A DNA stretch of 64,000 nucleotides from Hyunsoonleella jejuensis (GCF_900111025.1 NZ_FOFN01000001.1:744001-808000), one strand, 5' to 3'; shown: positions 24,336 through 33,183, numbered from the stretch's first letter. A program made the numbers and translations. Notes: generated from the sequence alone by a model not told the origin.

Positions 24336-25694
24336 TTACTCACTTTTCCGAACTATAAAAAGTCCACGATTTATGTCGCTAATTACAATATTTCCGCTTG
24401 TAAAATAAGGGTACACATTCCAAGCGCCATCAAAAGCGGTCGCGTCGTCTTGAGGATAGGTGTCGAAAAAACCAACTTCAGTATAAGATTTATTGTCTAT
24501 GTTACTAATATCAAGAACACGCATCCCTGCTCTATAGCTAGCTTGAAAATAGGTATCGCCTTTAACGTAGCCATTGTGGTCTATGGAAGGGTTGTTAGCT
24601 AAATAATCGAAATGGTACAAGGGATTATCTAAATCAGAAAAATCAAAAGTGATAATCCTTGTATTGTTCCCAACACGCACTTCATCTAACTCATCACCTA
24701 AAATAAAATATCGCATATCTTCTGTAAACCATCCTTGATGTGCATACCTGACATTTGGATAGGAAATCGTTGCTATTTTTATAGGATTAGATTTGTCAGT
24801 CACATCTGCAATAACTACTTCATTTTCGTTGCTTCCAATTAAAATTTCTTTACCTGTATAATCGGTATCAGGCCCTGTGTAAGTTACAACTTGCGCGTCA
24901 TGAGAATAGCCCCCTTCTGAAAAACCACCTTCAATAACTGGAGATTTAGGGTTTTGAATGTTAATAAAAATAGGTCCTCCAGCATAAGTATTGTTGCGGT
25001 TACCGCCTACGGTGTAAGCATATCCGCTATCTTCATTAATAACCACATTGTGCGCTCTACCAATATCTTCCAAACGAGCATCTGGAGTAAAAACTTCGGG
25101 CGGATTCGCAACTGTTCTAAGACGTGTTAAATCAAAAACCTGTAAACCATGACTGTCTTCACCTTGGTTGTTATCTGCCACGATAAATGCATGATTCTGG
25201 TAAACCTTTACATCTCGCCAGGGACTCGCCGTAGTCGCTGTTGGCACATTTCCCAAATACAACGGGTTTTCAATATCTGAAATATCAATAAATGCCGTAT
25301 TTCTGTCAGTAGCAATAAGGGCATATTCTTTACCTGTATCGGGATCTGTCCATCCCCAAGAATCATTTGCGGCAGTTGCTCCAAAAGTCGATAAAGGCAA
25401 ATACGCCATTAAATCGTAACCGCTACATGGATAAATATCGGCCAAACCATTTTCGCAAATAGCCAAAGGTGCACCAGCATTATTTTGGCAAATATCGCCT
25501 ATGCCGTCATTGTTGCTATCTTCTTGATTGGGGTTTGGTGCGTCGACACAGTTATCAATAGCATCAGCAACACCGTCATTGTCAGTGTCTGCAATAGCGA
25601 TACGTTCTACGGGTTCGCTATTACAAGAAGACAATAGTGATGAAATAGCAAAAGAGACAAAAAATACTTTCGCCAAGTTTTTAATAACGTTCAT
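24336..25694 (-). CDS. Choice-of-anchor B (LVIVD repeat) lipoprotein
   Basis: 452 residues, first gene of the mbn-like operon. Lipoprotein signal FAISSLLSSC. Residues ~35-72 are thrombospondin type 3-like calcium repeats (DTDNDGVADAIDNC, DSNNDGIGD). The rest is a choice-of-anchor B propeller with LVIVD-type blades: AFIDISDIENPLYLG, LQVFDLTRL, IFINIQNPKSP, VVIADVTDKSNPIKIA, MRVLDISNID, LFIVRKSE, and conserved GRAHNVVINEDSGYAYTVGG and SHDAQVVTY. These proteins are surface-exposed. Linkage to MbnP and MauG-like proteins suggests it helps bind or present a metal or redox partner; this is inference. Confidence 0.88.
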   Translation of the reverse strand: MNVIKNLAKVFFVSFAISSLLSSCNSEPVERIAIADTDNDGVADAIDNCVDAPNPNQEDSNNDGIGDICQNNAGAPLAICENGLADIYPCSGYDLMAYLPLSTFGATAANDSWGWTDPDTGKEYALIATDRNTAFIDISDIENPLYLGNVPTATTASPWRDVKVYQNHAFIVADNNQGEDSHGLQVFDLTRLRTVANPPEVFTPDARLEDIGRAHNVVINEDSGYAYTVGGNRNNTYAGGPIFINIQNPKSPVIEGGFSEGGYSHDAQVVTYTGPDTDYTGKEILIGSNENEVVIADVTDKSNPIKIATISYPNVRYAHQGWFTEDMRYFILGDELDEVRVGNNTRIITFDFSDLDNPLYHFDYLANNPSIDHNGYVKGDTYFQASYRAGMRVLDISNIDNKSYTEVGFFDTYPQDDATAFDGAWNVYPYFTSGNIVISDINRGLFIVRKSE

Positions 25695-25773
25695 AAAGTG
25701 CTGGTTTTCTTTTTCAATGCCTAAGCAAAACGCTAAGTGCTTATTTAATATTGCAGTAAACTACGATAGTGCA

Positions 25774-25781
25774 CAAATTTA
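25774..25781 (-). promoter_or_regulatory. -7 box for the anchor-B/propeller/MbnP/MauG operon
   Basis: TAAATTTG on the minus strand, 79 bases upstream of the start at 25694. No good -33 element. It lies 51 bases from the divergent thiL box. Confidence 0.45.
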
Positions 25782-25832
25782 ACGTATTAAAATTAAATGA
25801 TTTAATTAATAAATTAAATTAAAAAGCCTTCT

Positions 25833-25840
25833 TATTTTTG
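25833..25840 (+). promoter_or_regulatory. -7 box four bases before thiL (leaderless candidate)
   Basis: TATTTTTG-CAGT-ATG: the same four-base spacing as at hflX and the EEP gene, so transcription should begin at or next to the start codon. Confidence 0.6.
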
Positions 25841-25844
25841 CAGT

Positions 25845-26891
25845 ATGATAGAAGATAAAAACCAATCGCGGACCGATTTGAGTAATTTGGGTGAATTTGC
25901 ACTCATTGAGCACTTAACAAAACAATTTAAAATTAATCATAAATCCACCATAAAGGGTATTGGAGATGATGCCGCGGTATTAGATTTTAAGGATAAAAAA
26001 GTAGTTGTTACTACTGATCTGTTAGTTGAAGGTGTGCATTTTGATCTCAGTTATATGCCATTAAAGCATTTAGGGTATAAAGCAGTAATGGTAAATTTAT
26101 CGGATGTGTATGCTATGAATGCTGAAGCCACACAAATTACAGTTTCCATAGCGGTCTCTAACAGGTTTCCTTTAGAAGCTTTGGAAGAAATATATGCAGG
26201 GATTGAAACGGCCGCAAACTTATATAATATTGATGTTGTAGGAGGAGACACCACGTCTTCAACCAAGGGCTTGTTAATATCTGTTACTGCATTAGGTGAA
26301 GTTTCTAATACTGATGTGGTTTACAGAAGTGGGGCAAAACCTAATGATTTGTTAGTGGTTTCAGGAGATTTAGGAGCTGCCTACATGGGTTTACAGGTTT
26401 TAGAACGTGAAAAGGAGGTTTATAAGGTTAACCCCAATAGCCAACCAGATTTAGAGCCTTACACTTATATTATCGAACGACAACTGAAGCCTGAGGCTAG
26501 AAAGGATATCGTTAAACTGTTAAAAGACTTAGAGGTGAAACCTACATCAATGATTGATATTAGCGATGGTTTGTCTTCAGAAATTATTCATTTATGTACA
26601 AATAGTAAAGTAGGATGTGATTTGTATGAAAATAAAATCCCGCTGGATCCTCAAGTGATTTCTACTTGTGAAGAATTCAATATCGATAGTACTACTGTAG
26701 CGTTAAACGGAGGTGAAGATTACGAATTGTTGTTTACGATTTCCCAAGAAGATTTTCCTAAAATAAAGGCGAACCCGAATTTATCTGTCATAGGATATAT
26801 TACGGAAGTTTCTGCTGGAATGCATTTAGTGACCAGAGCCGAGACAAAAATTGAGCTAAAAGCGCAAGGATGGAAGAATTTTAATGCGTAA
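25845..26891 (+). CDS. thiL: Thiamine-phosphate kinase ThiL
   Basis: 348 residues. ThiL phosphorylates thiamine monophosphate to thiamine diphosphate, the last step of cofactor synthesis. Motifs: KGIGDDAAVLDF and TTDLLVEGVHFDL (metal/substrate), VNLSDVYAMNAE, VVGGDTTSS, ISVTALGEV, MIDISDGLSSEI and NGGEDYELLFTI. A flavobacterial N-terminal extension (QSRTDLSNLGEFALIEHLTK) precedes the AIRS fold. It is monocistronic, with no room for a TPP riboswitch because the -7 box sits at the ATG. Its stop overlaps the convergent small gene by 11 bases. Confidence 0.95.
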   Translation: MIEDKNQSRTDLSNLGEFALIEHLTKQFKINHKSTIKGIGDDAAVLDFKDKKVVVTTDLLVEGVHFDLSYMPLKHLGYKAVMVNLSDVYAMNAEATQITVSIAVSNRFPLEALEEIYAGIETAANLYNIDVVGGDTTSSTKGLLISVTALGEVSNTDVVYRSGAKPNDLLVVSGDLGAAYMGLQVLEREKEVYKVNPNSQPDLEPYTYIIERQLKPEARKDIVKLLKDLEVKPTSMIDISDGLSSEIIHLCTNSKVGCDLYENKIPLDPQVISTCEEFNIDSTTVALNGGEDYELLFTISQEDFPKIKANPNLSVIGYITEVSAGMHLVTRAETKIELKAQGWKNFNA

Positions 26892-27132
26892 AAACAAGCA
26901 ATTCAGAATTGTATTCCTTTGTCTTTAATCTAACTCTATTCTTTTTTTGGTGAATGCGTTCTAAAACGTCATTTATTTCTTTGAACTTAGGAGTAAGTTC
27001 GGTTAAGTTGCCTTTGCCGTTAGTAGTAAGCTGTTTTTTGCAGTTGCAACAGGTGTATTCTTTTACATGGTATGTTACATGTCTAGACACTTTATAGTTG
27101 TGTCCAAAAACTTTGCAATGGATATTCTTCAT
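26881..27132 (-). CDS. Small zinc-ribbon-like protein, paralogue B
   Basis: 83 residues: MKNIHCKVFGHNYKV, then YTCCNCKKQLTTNGKGNLTELTPKF, then a basic helix-rich tail (EINDVLERIHQKKNRVRLK). The Cys in HC-x2-FGHN and the TCCNC cluster suggest a zinc-binding fold. It is a close tandem paralogue of 27208-27471 (same FGHNY, KKQLTT, EINxxLERIHQ) and more distant from 20765-21013. Basic charge and size would fit a nucleic-acid- or ribosome-associated factor, but nothing proves it. Confidence 0.75.
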   Translation of the reverse strand: MKNIHCKVFGHNYKVSRHVTYHVKEYTCCNCKKQLTTNGKGNLTELTPKFKEINDVLERIHQKKNRVRLKTKEYNSELLVFTH

Positions 27133-27207
27133 TTTGTTCGCATATTAATAATTTTAGTGAGAGAAGTGTGAAATTATTAAAAACGAACTATAAATGTTAA
27201 TAAACGG

Positions 27208-27471
27208 TTAATAAATCGACGAAGCGAATGTTTTCTTCTTTAAACGATTCATTCTAGATTGATGAATACGCTCTAGAATAGCATTTATTTCTTGAAATTT
27301 CGGTGTAAGTTCAACCAAATTCCCGTTGCTGCTAGTGGTTAATTGCTTTTTACAATGTGCGCATGTATATTCTTTGACGTGGCGCGTTACTCTTTTAGTA
27401 ACTTGATAGTTGTGACCAAAAATGTTGCAATACATCTTAGGTATAAAAGCGGAGTTAGTACTTTTTTGCAT
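27208..27471 (-). CDS. Small zinc-ribbon-like protein, paralogue C
   Basis: 87 residues. YCNIFGHNYQVTKRVTRHVKEYTCAHCKKQLTTSSNGNL followed by the same EINAILERIHQ helix as paralogue B. Met13 (27435), directly before the motif, is an alternative start. Paralogue B follows 75 bases downstream on the same strand, a recent-looking tandem duplication with divergent tails. Confidence 0.75.
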   Translation of the reverse strand: MQKSTNSAFIPKMYCNIFGHNYQVTKRVTRHVKEYTCAHCKKQLTTSSNGNLVELTPKFQEINAILERIHQSRMNRLKKKTFASSIY

Positions 27472-27549
27472 AGGTTAAGTTTTATCAATTCAACTAAAAT
27501 AGGACCTAAACATACTAAATATTTATCAATTATTCGACATAAAGCTTAA

Positions 27550-28323
27550 TTATTCGATGAAACGCATTATTTTTTGTAGTAATTCTTCTTTATTTTCAAT
27601 ATAGCTCATGTGCCCATCGGGAAATAGTACAATTTCTATGTCGGTATTTTTAGTTTGATCGACCAAAAGTTTATAATCTAAAACGGGGTCTTCTTTTCCC
27701 AAAATTAGCATTTTATTAAAACTACCGTTTTTAAATACATCCTCTCTGTTCTTTCTTATCTTCATGCCTTCTAATGCTGCAATAATACCTTGCAATGGCG
27801 TTTTTTGTGCATCTAGAGTTAATGCATTTATTTCTTTGGAAAACACACTGCGATTTTTCAGGCTGAATAAATTAGAGATTGCGATTCGTATGAAGGTTCT
27901 GTGATTTTCTTTTACAGCTAAAATTGCTCTATCTCTGTTCTTTTGCTTTTCCCTGGTGTCAGCACTTGCCGTAGAATTTATCAAACATAAACCTCTTACT
28001 TCATTTTGATATTTATCCGCAAAGGCCAATGCTACGTAACCTCCCATAGAGTGTCCCAATACATAGGAGTGTTGTATCCTTAAATGCTTTAAAATAGCTT
28101 TTACAGCCTCAGCCATTTGTTCCATAGTATGTATATATCCCAAACAACCAGATTTTCCGTGCCCTAACAAATCAATACAAATTACTCTATTTTTTTTCTT
28201 TAAGGCAGGTACAAATGGATTCCAAATACTGCTATTTTCTAAAAATCCATGTAGCAGCACTATTGGCTGTCCTTCCCCGTTATCTGTATAAAAAATGGGA
28301 GTGCCTTTGTGTTCTAAAACCAT
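27550..28323 (-). CDS. Alpha/beta-fold hydrolase
   Basis: 257 residues. Classical hydrolase: oxyanion segment VLLHGFLENSSIW, nucleophile elbow YVLGHSMGGYVAL with Ser, acid in LILGKEDPVLDYK and catalytic His in FPDGHMSYIE. The lid is ~130-185. Length and motifs are like esterases or MenH-type hydrolases, but no men genes are nearby, so the substrate is open. Own -7 box at 28341-28348; divergent from brnQ. Confidence 0.88.
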   Translation of the reverse strand: MVLEHKGTPIFYTDNGEGQPIVLLHGFLENSSIWNPFVPALKKKNRVICIDLLGHGKSGCLGYIHTMEQMAEAVKAILKHLRIQHSYVLGHSMGGYVALAFADKYQNEVRGLCLINSTASADTREKQKNRDRAILAVKENHRTFIRIAISNLFSLKNRSVFSKEINALTLDAQKTPLQGIIAALEGMKIRKNREDVFKNGSFNKMLILGKEDPVLDYKLLVDQTKNTDIEIVLFPDGHMSYIENKEELLQKIMRFIE

Positions 28324-28340
28324 AATTAATTTATCTTGGG

Positions 28341-28348
28341 CAAAGATA
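28341..28348 (-). promoter_or_regulatory. -7 box for the alpha/beta hydrolase
   Basis: The minus strand reads TATCTTTG, 17 bases before the ATG at 28323, predicting a short leader of about a dozen bases. Confidence 0.55.
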
Positions 28349-28358
28349 AAATCATCCT

Positions 28359-29654
28359 ATGAATAAAACTAAGGCATTGGCAATTACTAGTTTTGCTTTA
28401 TTTTCCCTTTTTTTCGGAGCTGGCAATTTATTATTGCCGCCACTTCTAGGTTATAATTCTGGAGACCATTGGCTGTGGGTAAGTATTGGCTTTATGCTTA
28501 CGGCAGTTTTTGTACCTATTTTGGGTATTTATGCACATTCTAAACTACAAGGCACTCTGTTTGATTTTGGAAAAAAAGTATCCCCCAGCTTTAGTTTTTT
28601 ATATTGTGTAATTATTTATATTATCGCAGTTGCCATTCCGTCGCCACGAACTGCTGCGGCAACATACGAAATTGCGATTGCACCAAATTTTAATGTTGGC
28701 GCACTCAGCACTAGTCTTGTATACTTTGCGTTTGTTTTGGTTTTTGTCTTTAATCGCTCTAAGATTCTACAGTTGATAGGTAAATATTTAACTCCTGTTA
28801 TTGTAATTATTTTATTGCTTGTTATACTAGTCAGTCTTTTTACTTTAGATTTTAGAGTTGCTTCTGTTCCTATGGAGTTTCCTTTGCTAAATGGAGTTTT
28901 TGAGGGGTATCAAACATTTGATGCTATTGGTTCTGTTGTGGTAGGCGCGGTAATTATCATTTCAATAAACCAAAAATTTGATTATTCTTTTGAGGAAAAG
29001 AAAGCGCTTATTAAAAAATCAGGAATTATTTCAGGATTAGGACTGTTTTTAATTTATCTAGGATTAATTGCTACAGGTGCTTTTTTCAGTGCGGAAATTG
29101 ATTTGGATGATACCTTGAGCAACAATATGCAGCGAGCCAATCTATTGAGACACATAAGCAATAATGCTTTAGGAAATATTGGCGGTTCTGTTTTAAGTAT
29201 TTTGATAGGTTTAGCCTGTTTTACTACCGCTGTTGGCATAGTTACTGGAGCTGCAGATTACTTTAAAGGGTTGTTTAAAAATTCTAAAACCGTTTATGTT
29301 ATTGCGGCAATTTTAGCATGTGTTTTTGGTGTTGTAGTAGGGCAGTTAAATTTTAACGCTATTATCGTTATCGCCATCCCGTTTTTGTTATTTATTTATC
29401 CTATAACTATTATTTTAATCTTGCTAAATGCTATTCCAGAACGTTTTGCATCAGTACTAGTATTTCGTTTGGTGGTATTGGTAACATTTCTTTTTAGTAT
29501 TCCAGATGTAATTGGATTTATTTTGCCTTCTGAAACTTTAGAAGGAATAATCGCCTATATCCCATTAGCAGAACATAGTTTTGGGTGGGTTTTACCAGCT
29601 TTTATAACCTTTATTTTGGTGAATGTGCTTTCAAGGAAGGGCTTGTCGGTTTAA
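28359..29654 (+). CDS. brnQ: Branched-chain amino acid transporter BrnQ
   Basis: 431 residues, about twelve transmembrane helices, LIVCS family Na+/branched-chain amino acid symporter of the inner membrane. The family N-terminus (TSFALFSLFFGAGNLLLPPLLG) is exact; VAIPSPRTAAATYE and the later GLACFTTAVGIVTGAADYF are also typical. Divergent from the hydrolase over 35 bases. Its TAA overlaps the stop codon of the convergent ACT-like gene (shared TTAA). Confidence 0.93.
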   Translation: MNKTKALAITSFALFSLFFGAGNLLLPPLLGYNSGDHWLWVSIGFMLTAVFVPILGIYAHSKLQGTLFDFGKKVSPSFSFLYCVIIYIIAVAIPSPRTAAATYEIAIAPNFNVGALSTSLVYFAFVLVFVFNRSKILQLIGKYLTPVIVIILLLVILVSLFTLDFRVASVPMEFPLLNGVFEGYQTFDAIGSVVVGAVIIISINQKFDYSFEEKKALIKKSGIISGLGLFLIYLGLIATGAFFSAEIDLDDTLSNNMQRANLLRHISNNALGNIGGSVLSILIGLACFTTAVGIVTGAADYFKGLFKNSKTVYVIAAILACVFGVVVGQLNFNAIIVIAIPFLLFIYPITIILILLNAIPERFASVLVFRLVVLVTFLFSIPDVIGFILPSETLEGIIAYIPLAEHSFGWVLPAFITFILVNVLSRKGLSV

Positions 29655-30307
29655 GATTTTACTTTTTTTATTGCTGTAAAGGCCTTGTCTACAAATTCGT
29701 CTTCTACTAAAATAGTGAATTCATTAGTAGTGGAAAGCACTTCATATAATACAACACCTTCCCAAGCTAATCGCTTAAAAAAGTGATAATAAAGACCAGC
29801 GATTTTGGAGTTGTCCTGAGGTAAATTAATACTTATTGCCGAAAGATTTTCTTGAATAACAATAAAATGTTCCTGAATTAAATGTTCATTCACAAAATCA
29901 TTTAAACTACTGGAAACTATAATATTACTTTCGTGAATACCCCTAGTAAAGGTGTAAAAAAACTTATCTTCTTGGTTAATGCGTTCCAGTATTTTCGCAT
30001 GATTATCTATTAAAGTCGCTGAATTTTTTACTGTAAAATCCGTAAGATTAGAGCGCACTGTAATGTCACCTAAGTTTTGGATAACACGTTTCATTTTTAC
30101 CGTATTCCCTAATGTTGGCGGTGGATTATAACGCCTTAAAGCCATCATTATAGCCCCAGGCTTCACATCTTTTTTTAGCATTTTACTTATAGGTTCGGTA
30201 AGTTCTACCGCCAGAGCGCTAAAGTTAATTATGTTTCGCGCCAACGCTTCCTCTAGATAAGGTTGCGTAATTAAAATGTCTTCAACGCAATTAGATACAG
30301 TTTTCAT
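29651..30307 (-). CDS. ACT-domain-like protein divergent from aspartokinase
   Basis: 218 residues, soluble, no signal. The N-terminal ~80 residues resemble a winged-helix/helical segment (VEDILITQPYLEEALARNIINFSALAVEL, KPGAIMMALRRYNPPP). The C-terminal half has two ACT-like pieces (ITVRSNLTDFTVKNSATL; LSAISINLPQDNSKIAGLYYHFFKRLAWEGV), close to the regulatory part of aspartokinase. Homologues in Flavobacteriia are often labelled aspartate kinase although no kinase domain exists. The position next to lysC and brnQ suggests an amino-acid-sensing regulator; function unproven. Confidence 0.75.
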   Translation of the reverse strand: MKTVSNCVEDILITQPYLEEALARNIINFSALAVELTEPISKMLKKDVKPGAIMMALRRYNPPPTLGNTVKMKRVIQNLGDITVRSNLTDFTVKNSATLIDNHAKILERINQEDKFFYTFTRGIHESNIIVSSSLNDFVNEHLIQEHFIVIQENLSAISINLPQDNSKIAGLYYHFFKRLAWEGVVLYEVLSTTNEFTILVEDEFVDKAFTAIKKVKS

Positions 30308-30379
30308 GTTAATTATTTAACAATTTGTGTAAAAATAAACATTTTTTTACATAAATATGTCATGTTTGTAGATGTGTTC

Positions 30380-30387
30380 TACTTTTG
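30380..30387 (+). promoter_or_regulatory. -7 box for aspartokinase
   Basis: TACTTTTG, 18 bases before the ATG at 30406. It rules out the more upstream codon at 30385, which lies inside the box. Confidence 0.55.
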
Positions 30388-30405
30388 CGCTTCAAAATAA
30401 TGATA

Positions 30406-31734
30406 ATGAAGGTTTTAAAATTTGGAGGAACATCTGTTGGGTCTGTTGAAAACATGGCTAATGTAAAACAGATTATCAACGATGGCGATAAAAAAATAGT
30501 TGTACTTTCTGCAATGTCTGGTACAACCAATAGTTTAGTTGAAATAGCTAAAAATATTAAAGATTCTAATTCGGAAAAGGCGTTAGAGACTATTAATTTA
30601 CTTCATGAGAAATACACAACAGTAATTAACGAGCTTTTACCAAATCAACGGTTAAACTCATTAACAAAAAGCTATATTTCAGAGCGTTTTAACTTCTTAG
30701 TAGAATGCACTTACAAAACGTTTTCTCAAGTATTAGAAAATGAAATTTTGGCTCAAGGTGAGTTGATGTCAACATTTATGTTTCATACATTTTTAGAGCA
30801 AGAAGGTATCAGTTCTGCCTTATTACCTGCTTTGGATTTTATGAGAATAGATGAGCATAAAGAACCATCGTTTCATTATATAAAACAAAATTTAAGTAAA
30901 GTTTTAACAGAAGCAGGTAATGCTGAAATATACATTACCCAAGGCTTTATATGTTTGGATGATAATGGCGAGGTTTCAAACTTACAAAGAGGTGGAAGTG
31001 ATTATACGGCTACAATAATTGGAGCAGCAATTAAAGCCGAAGAAGTGCAGATTTGGACTGATATTGATGGCATGCATAATAACGACCCTAGGTTTGTTGA
31101 GGGTACTAAGCCTATTTCGGACCTGTCATTTGATGAGGCGGCGGAGTTGGCTTATTTTGGTGCTAAAATCTTGCACCCACAAACCGTTTTGCCAGTTAGG
31201 GAAGATGGAATTCCTGTACGTTTAAAAAACACCATGGATCCAGAGGCCAAGGGTACTTCTATTACCAGCAGCCATTTTGAAACCGGTATAAAAGCCATAG
31301 CTGCAAAGGATAACATTACAGCCATTAAAATAAAGTCTGGAAGAATGCTTCAAGCGCATGGGTTTTTGAAAAAGGTGTTTGAAATTTTTGAAACTTATGA
31401 AACGTCAATAGATATGATTACAACATCAGAAGTGGCAGTATCATTAACTATTGATGACGACAAGAATTTAGATAAAATAATATCAGAATTGGAAGCTTTT
31501 GCTTCAATAGAGGTAGATAAAAATCAAAGTATTATATGTTTGGTCGGTCACTCTATTGTAAACCATGAGAAGACCTATAAGCTATTTAAAATACTTAAGG
31601 ATGTTAAGATAAGGATGATATCGTATGGCGGAAGTAGAAATAATATCTCCTTACTTGTCGACACTACAAATAAAGTAACCACATTGCAAAAACTAAATAA
31701 TTATTTATTTGAATTAGTCACTCTACAACAATAA
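30406..31734 (+). CDS. lysC: Aspartate kinase (monofunctional)
   Basis: 443 residues from MKVLKFGGTSVGS. It catalyses ATP-dependent phosphorylation of aspartate, the first step to Lys, Thr, Met and diaminopimelate. Catalytic features: KFGGTSVGS, LSAMSGTTNSL, AQGELMSTFMF, LQRGGSDYTATIIGAA, IWTDIDGMHNNDPR. Two C-terminal ACT domains (ITAIKIKSGRMLQAHGFLKKVF; IICLVGHSIV) should give allosteric feedback. ATG 30400 is two codons earlier and possible. It is monocistronic and divergent from an ACT-like protein. Confidence 0.9.
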   Translation: MKVLKFGGTSVGSVENMANVKQIINDGDKKIVVLSAMSGTTNSLVEIAKNIKDSNSEKALETINLLHEKYTTVINELLPNQRLNSLTKSYISERFNFLVECTYKTFSQVLENEILAQGELMSTFMFHTFLEQEGISSALLPALDFMRIDEHKEPSFHYIKQNLSKVLTEAGNAEIYITQGFICLDDNGEVSNLQRGGSDYTATIIGAAIKAEEVQIWTDIDGMHNNDPRFVEGTKPISDLSFDEAAELAYFGAKILHPQTVLPVREDGIPVRLKNTMDPEAKGTSITSSHFETGIKAIAAKDNITAIKIKSGRMLQAHGFLKKVFEIFETYETSIDMITTSEVAVSLTIDDDKNLDKIISELEAFASIEVDKNQSIICLVGHSIVNHEKTYKLFKILKDVKIRMISYGGSRNNISLLVDTTNKVTTLQKLNNYLFELVTLQQ

Positions 31735-31745
31735 TTTTAGTTAAC

Positions 31746-31775
31746 AAAAAAGAGGCGCTAAGCCTCTTTTTTTAT
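31746..31775. terminator. Bidirectional terminator between lysC and pepP
   Basis: AAAAAGAGGC-GCTA-AGCCTCTTTTT, a perfect 10-base stem with a four-base loop and T/A runs, between convergent genes. Confidence 0.9.
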
Positions 31776-33064
31776 GCATTCATAATGGTTTCGATTTCAT
31801 CAATTTCAATCGGGATGTTTTTCATAAGATTAATGGGCTCTCCAGTGTTTTGAATTACAACATCATCTTCTAGCCTAACCCCAAAACCTTCCTCAGGAAT
31901 ATAGATTCCAGGTTCAACAGTAAATACCATATTTGCTTGCATTGGCTCTGTTAAAATACCATAGTCATGCGTGTCTAATCCCATATGGTGACTCGTTCCA
32001 TGCATAAAGTATTTTTTATAGGCGGGCCATTCAGGGTTTTCATTTTTCACGTCAGCTTTATCAAGCAACCCCAAGTCTAACAATTCAGATGTCATAAGTT
32101 TACCTACTTCAACATGATAGTCGCCCCAATATGCGCCTGGAACCAACATTTTAGTAGCTTCATTCTTTACGTTTAGAACAGCATTGTAAACGGCTTTTTG
32201 TCTTTCAGAAAAGCGACCTGAAACAGGTACGGTTCTTGTCATATCACTAGCATAGTTCGCATATTCTGCCCCAACATCCATTAAAATTAAATCGCCTGCT
32301 TTACATTTCTGGTTGTTCTCAACATAATGTAATACATTCGCGTTGTTTCCAGAAGCTATAATGGGTGTATATGCGAAGCCTTTAGACCGACTTCTTATAA
32401 ATTCGTGAATGAACTCCGCTTCAATTTCATATTCCGTAACTCCAGGTTTTATAAAATTTAAAATACGCTTGAAACCCTTTTCTGTAATATTACATGCTTT
32501 CTGAATGAGTTCAATTTCTACATCTTCTTTAACCGAACGTAAGCGTTGTAAAATAGGATTACTTTTAGCTACAGAATGAGCTGGGTATTTTTCTTTTAAC
32601 CATTTTGTAAAGCGGTCTTCACGAGTTTCTACTTCAACCGAGGCTCTATAATGTTCGTTAGTGTTGATGTAAACCGTATCGCACTGCGTCATGATCTCAA
32701 AAAGCACTTTTTCTAGATCTTGTAGCCAATACACCGTTTTTACACCGCTTGTTTCAAACGCTTTTTCTTTTGTTAATTTCTCGCCTTCCCACACAGCAAT
32801 ATGTTCATTAGTTTCACGTAGAAACAAAATTTCTTTGTGTTTCTCTTTGGGGCAATCAGGAAAAATCACCAAAATGCTTTCTTCTTGATCTACACCGCTC
32901 AAATAGAAAATATCTCGGTGTTGTTGAAAGGGCATGGTGCTGTCTGCGCTTATGGGATATATATCGTTTGAGTTGAAAATGGCTAAACTGTTGGGCTTCA
33001 TTTTAGAAGCAAATTTGGCTCTGTTATTTATAAATAATTGATTGTCTATTGCAGAATATTTCAT
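31772..33064 (-). CDS. pepP: Aminopeptidase P family protein (Xaa-Pro aminopeptidase)
   Basis: 430 residues. The N-terminal creatinase-like domain (DIYPISADSTMPFQQHRDIFYLSGV) is followed by the M24 pita-bread catalytic domain with the five metal ligands: LILMDVGAEYANYASDMTRT (two Asp), HGTSHHMGLDTHD (His), VFTVEPGIYIPEEG (Glu) and GVRLEDDVVI (Glu). No signal peptide, so cytoplasmic. It removes N-terminal residues preceding proline using Mn2+. Monocistronic; the stop lies just inside the terminator region. Confidence 0.93.
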   Translation of the reverse strand: MKYSAIDNQLFINNRAKFASKMKPNSLAIFNSNDIYPISADSTMPFQQHRDIFYLSGVDQEESILVIFPDCPKEKHKEILFLRETNEHIAVWEGEKLTKEKAFETSGVKTVYWLQDLEKVLFEIMTQCDTVYINTNEHYRASVEVETREDRFTKWLKEKYPAHSVAKSNPILQRLRSVKEDVEIELIQKACNITEKGFKRILNFIKPGVTEYEIEAEFIHEFIRSRSKGFAYTPIIASGNNANVLHYVENNQKCKAGDLILMDVGAEYANYASDMTRTVPVSGRFSERQKAVYNAVLNVKNEATKMLVPGAYWGDYHVEVGKLMTSELLDLGLLDKADVKNENPEWPAYKKYFMHGTSHHMGLDTHDYGILTEPMQANMVFTVEPGIYIPEEGFGVRLEDDVVIQNTGEPINLMKNIPIEIDEIETIMNA

Positions 33065-33130
33065 GTGCTTGTTGCGTTGATTTCTTTAATTAAGGTAAAA
33101 GTATAAATAAAAAAACAGATTTTTATTCGT

Positions 33131-33138
33131 TATATTTG
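33131..33138 (+). promoter_or_regulatory. -7 box for the T9SS metalloprotease
   Basis: TATATTTG, 45 bases before the ATG at 33184, supporting that start rather than an earlier in-frame codon at 33136. Confidence 0.55.
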
Positions 33139-33183
33139 AAACTTTACCTCGACCTAATTAATAAATCACAATACCTAAAACGA

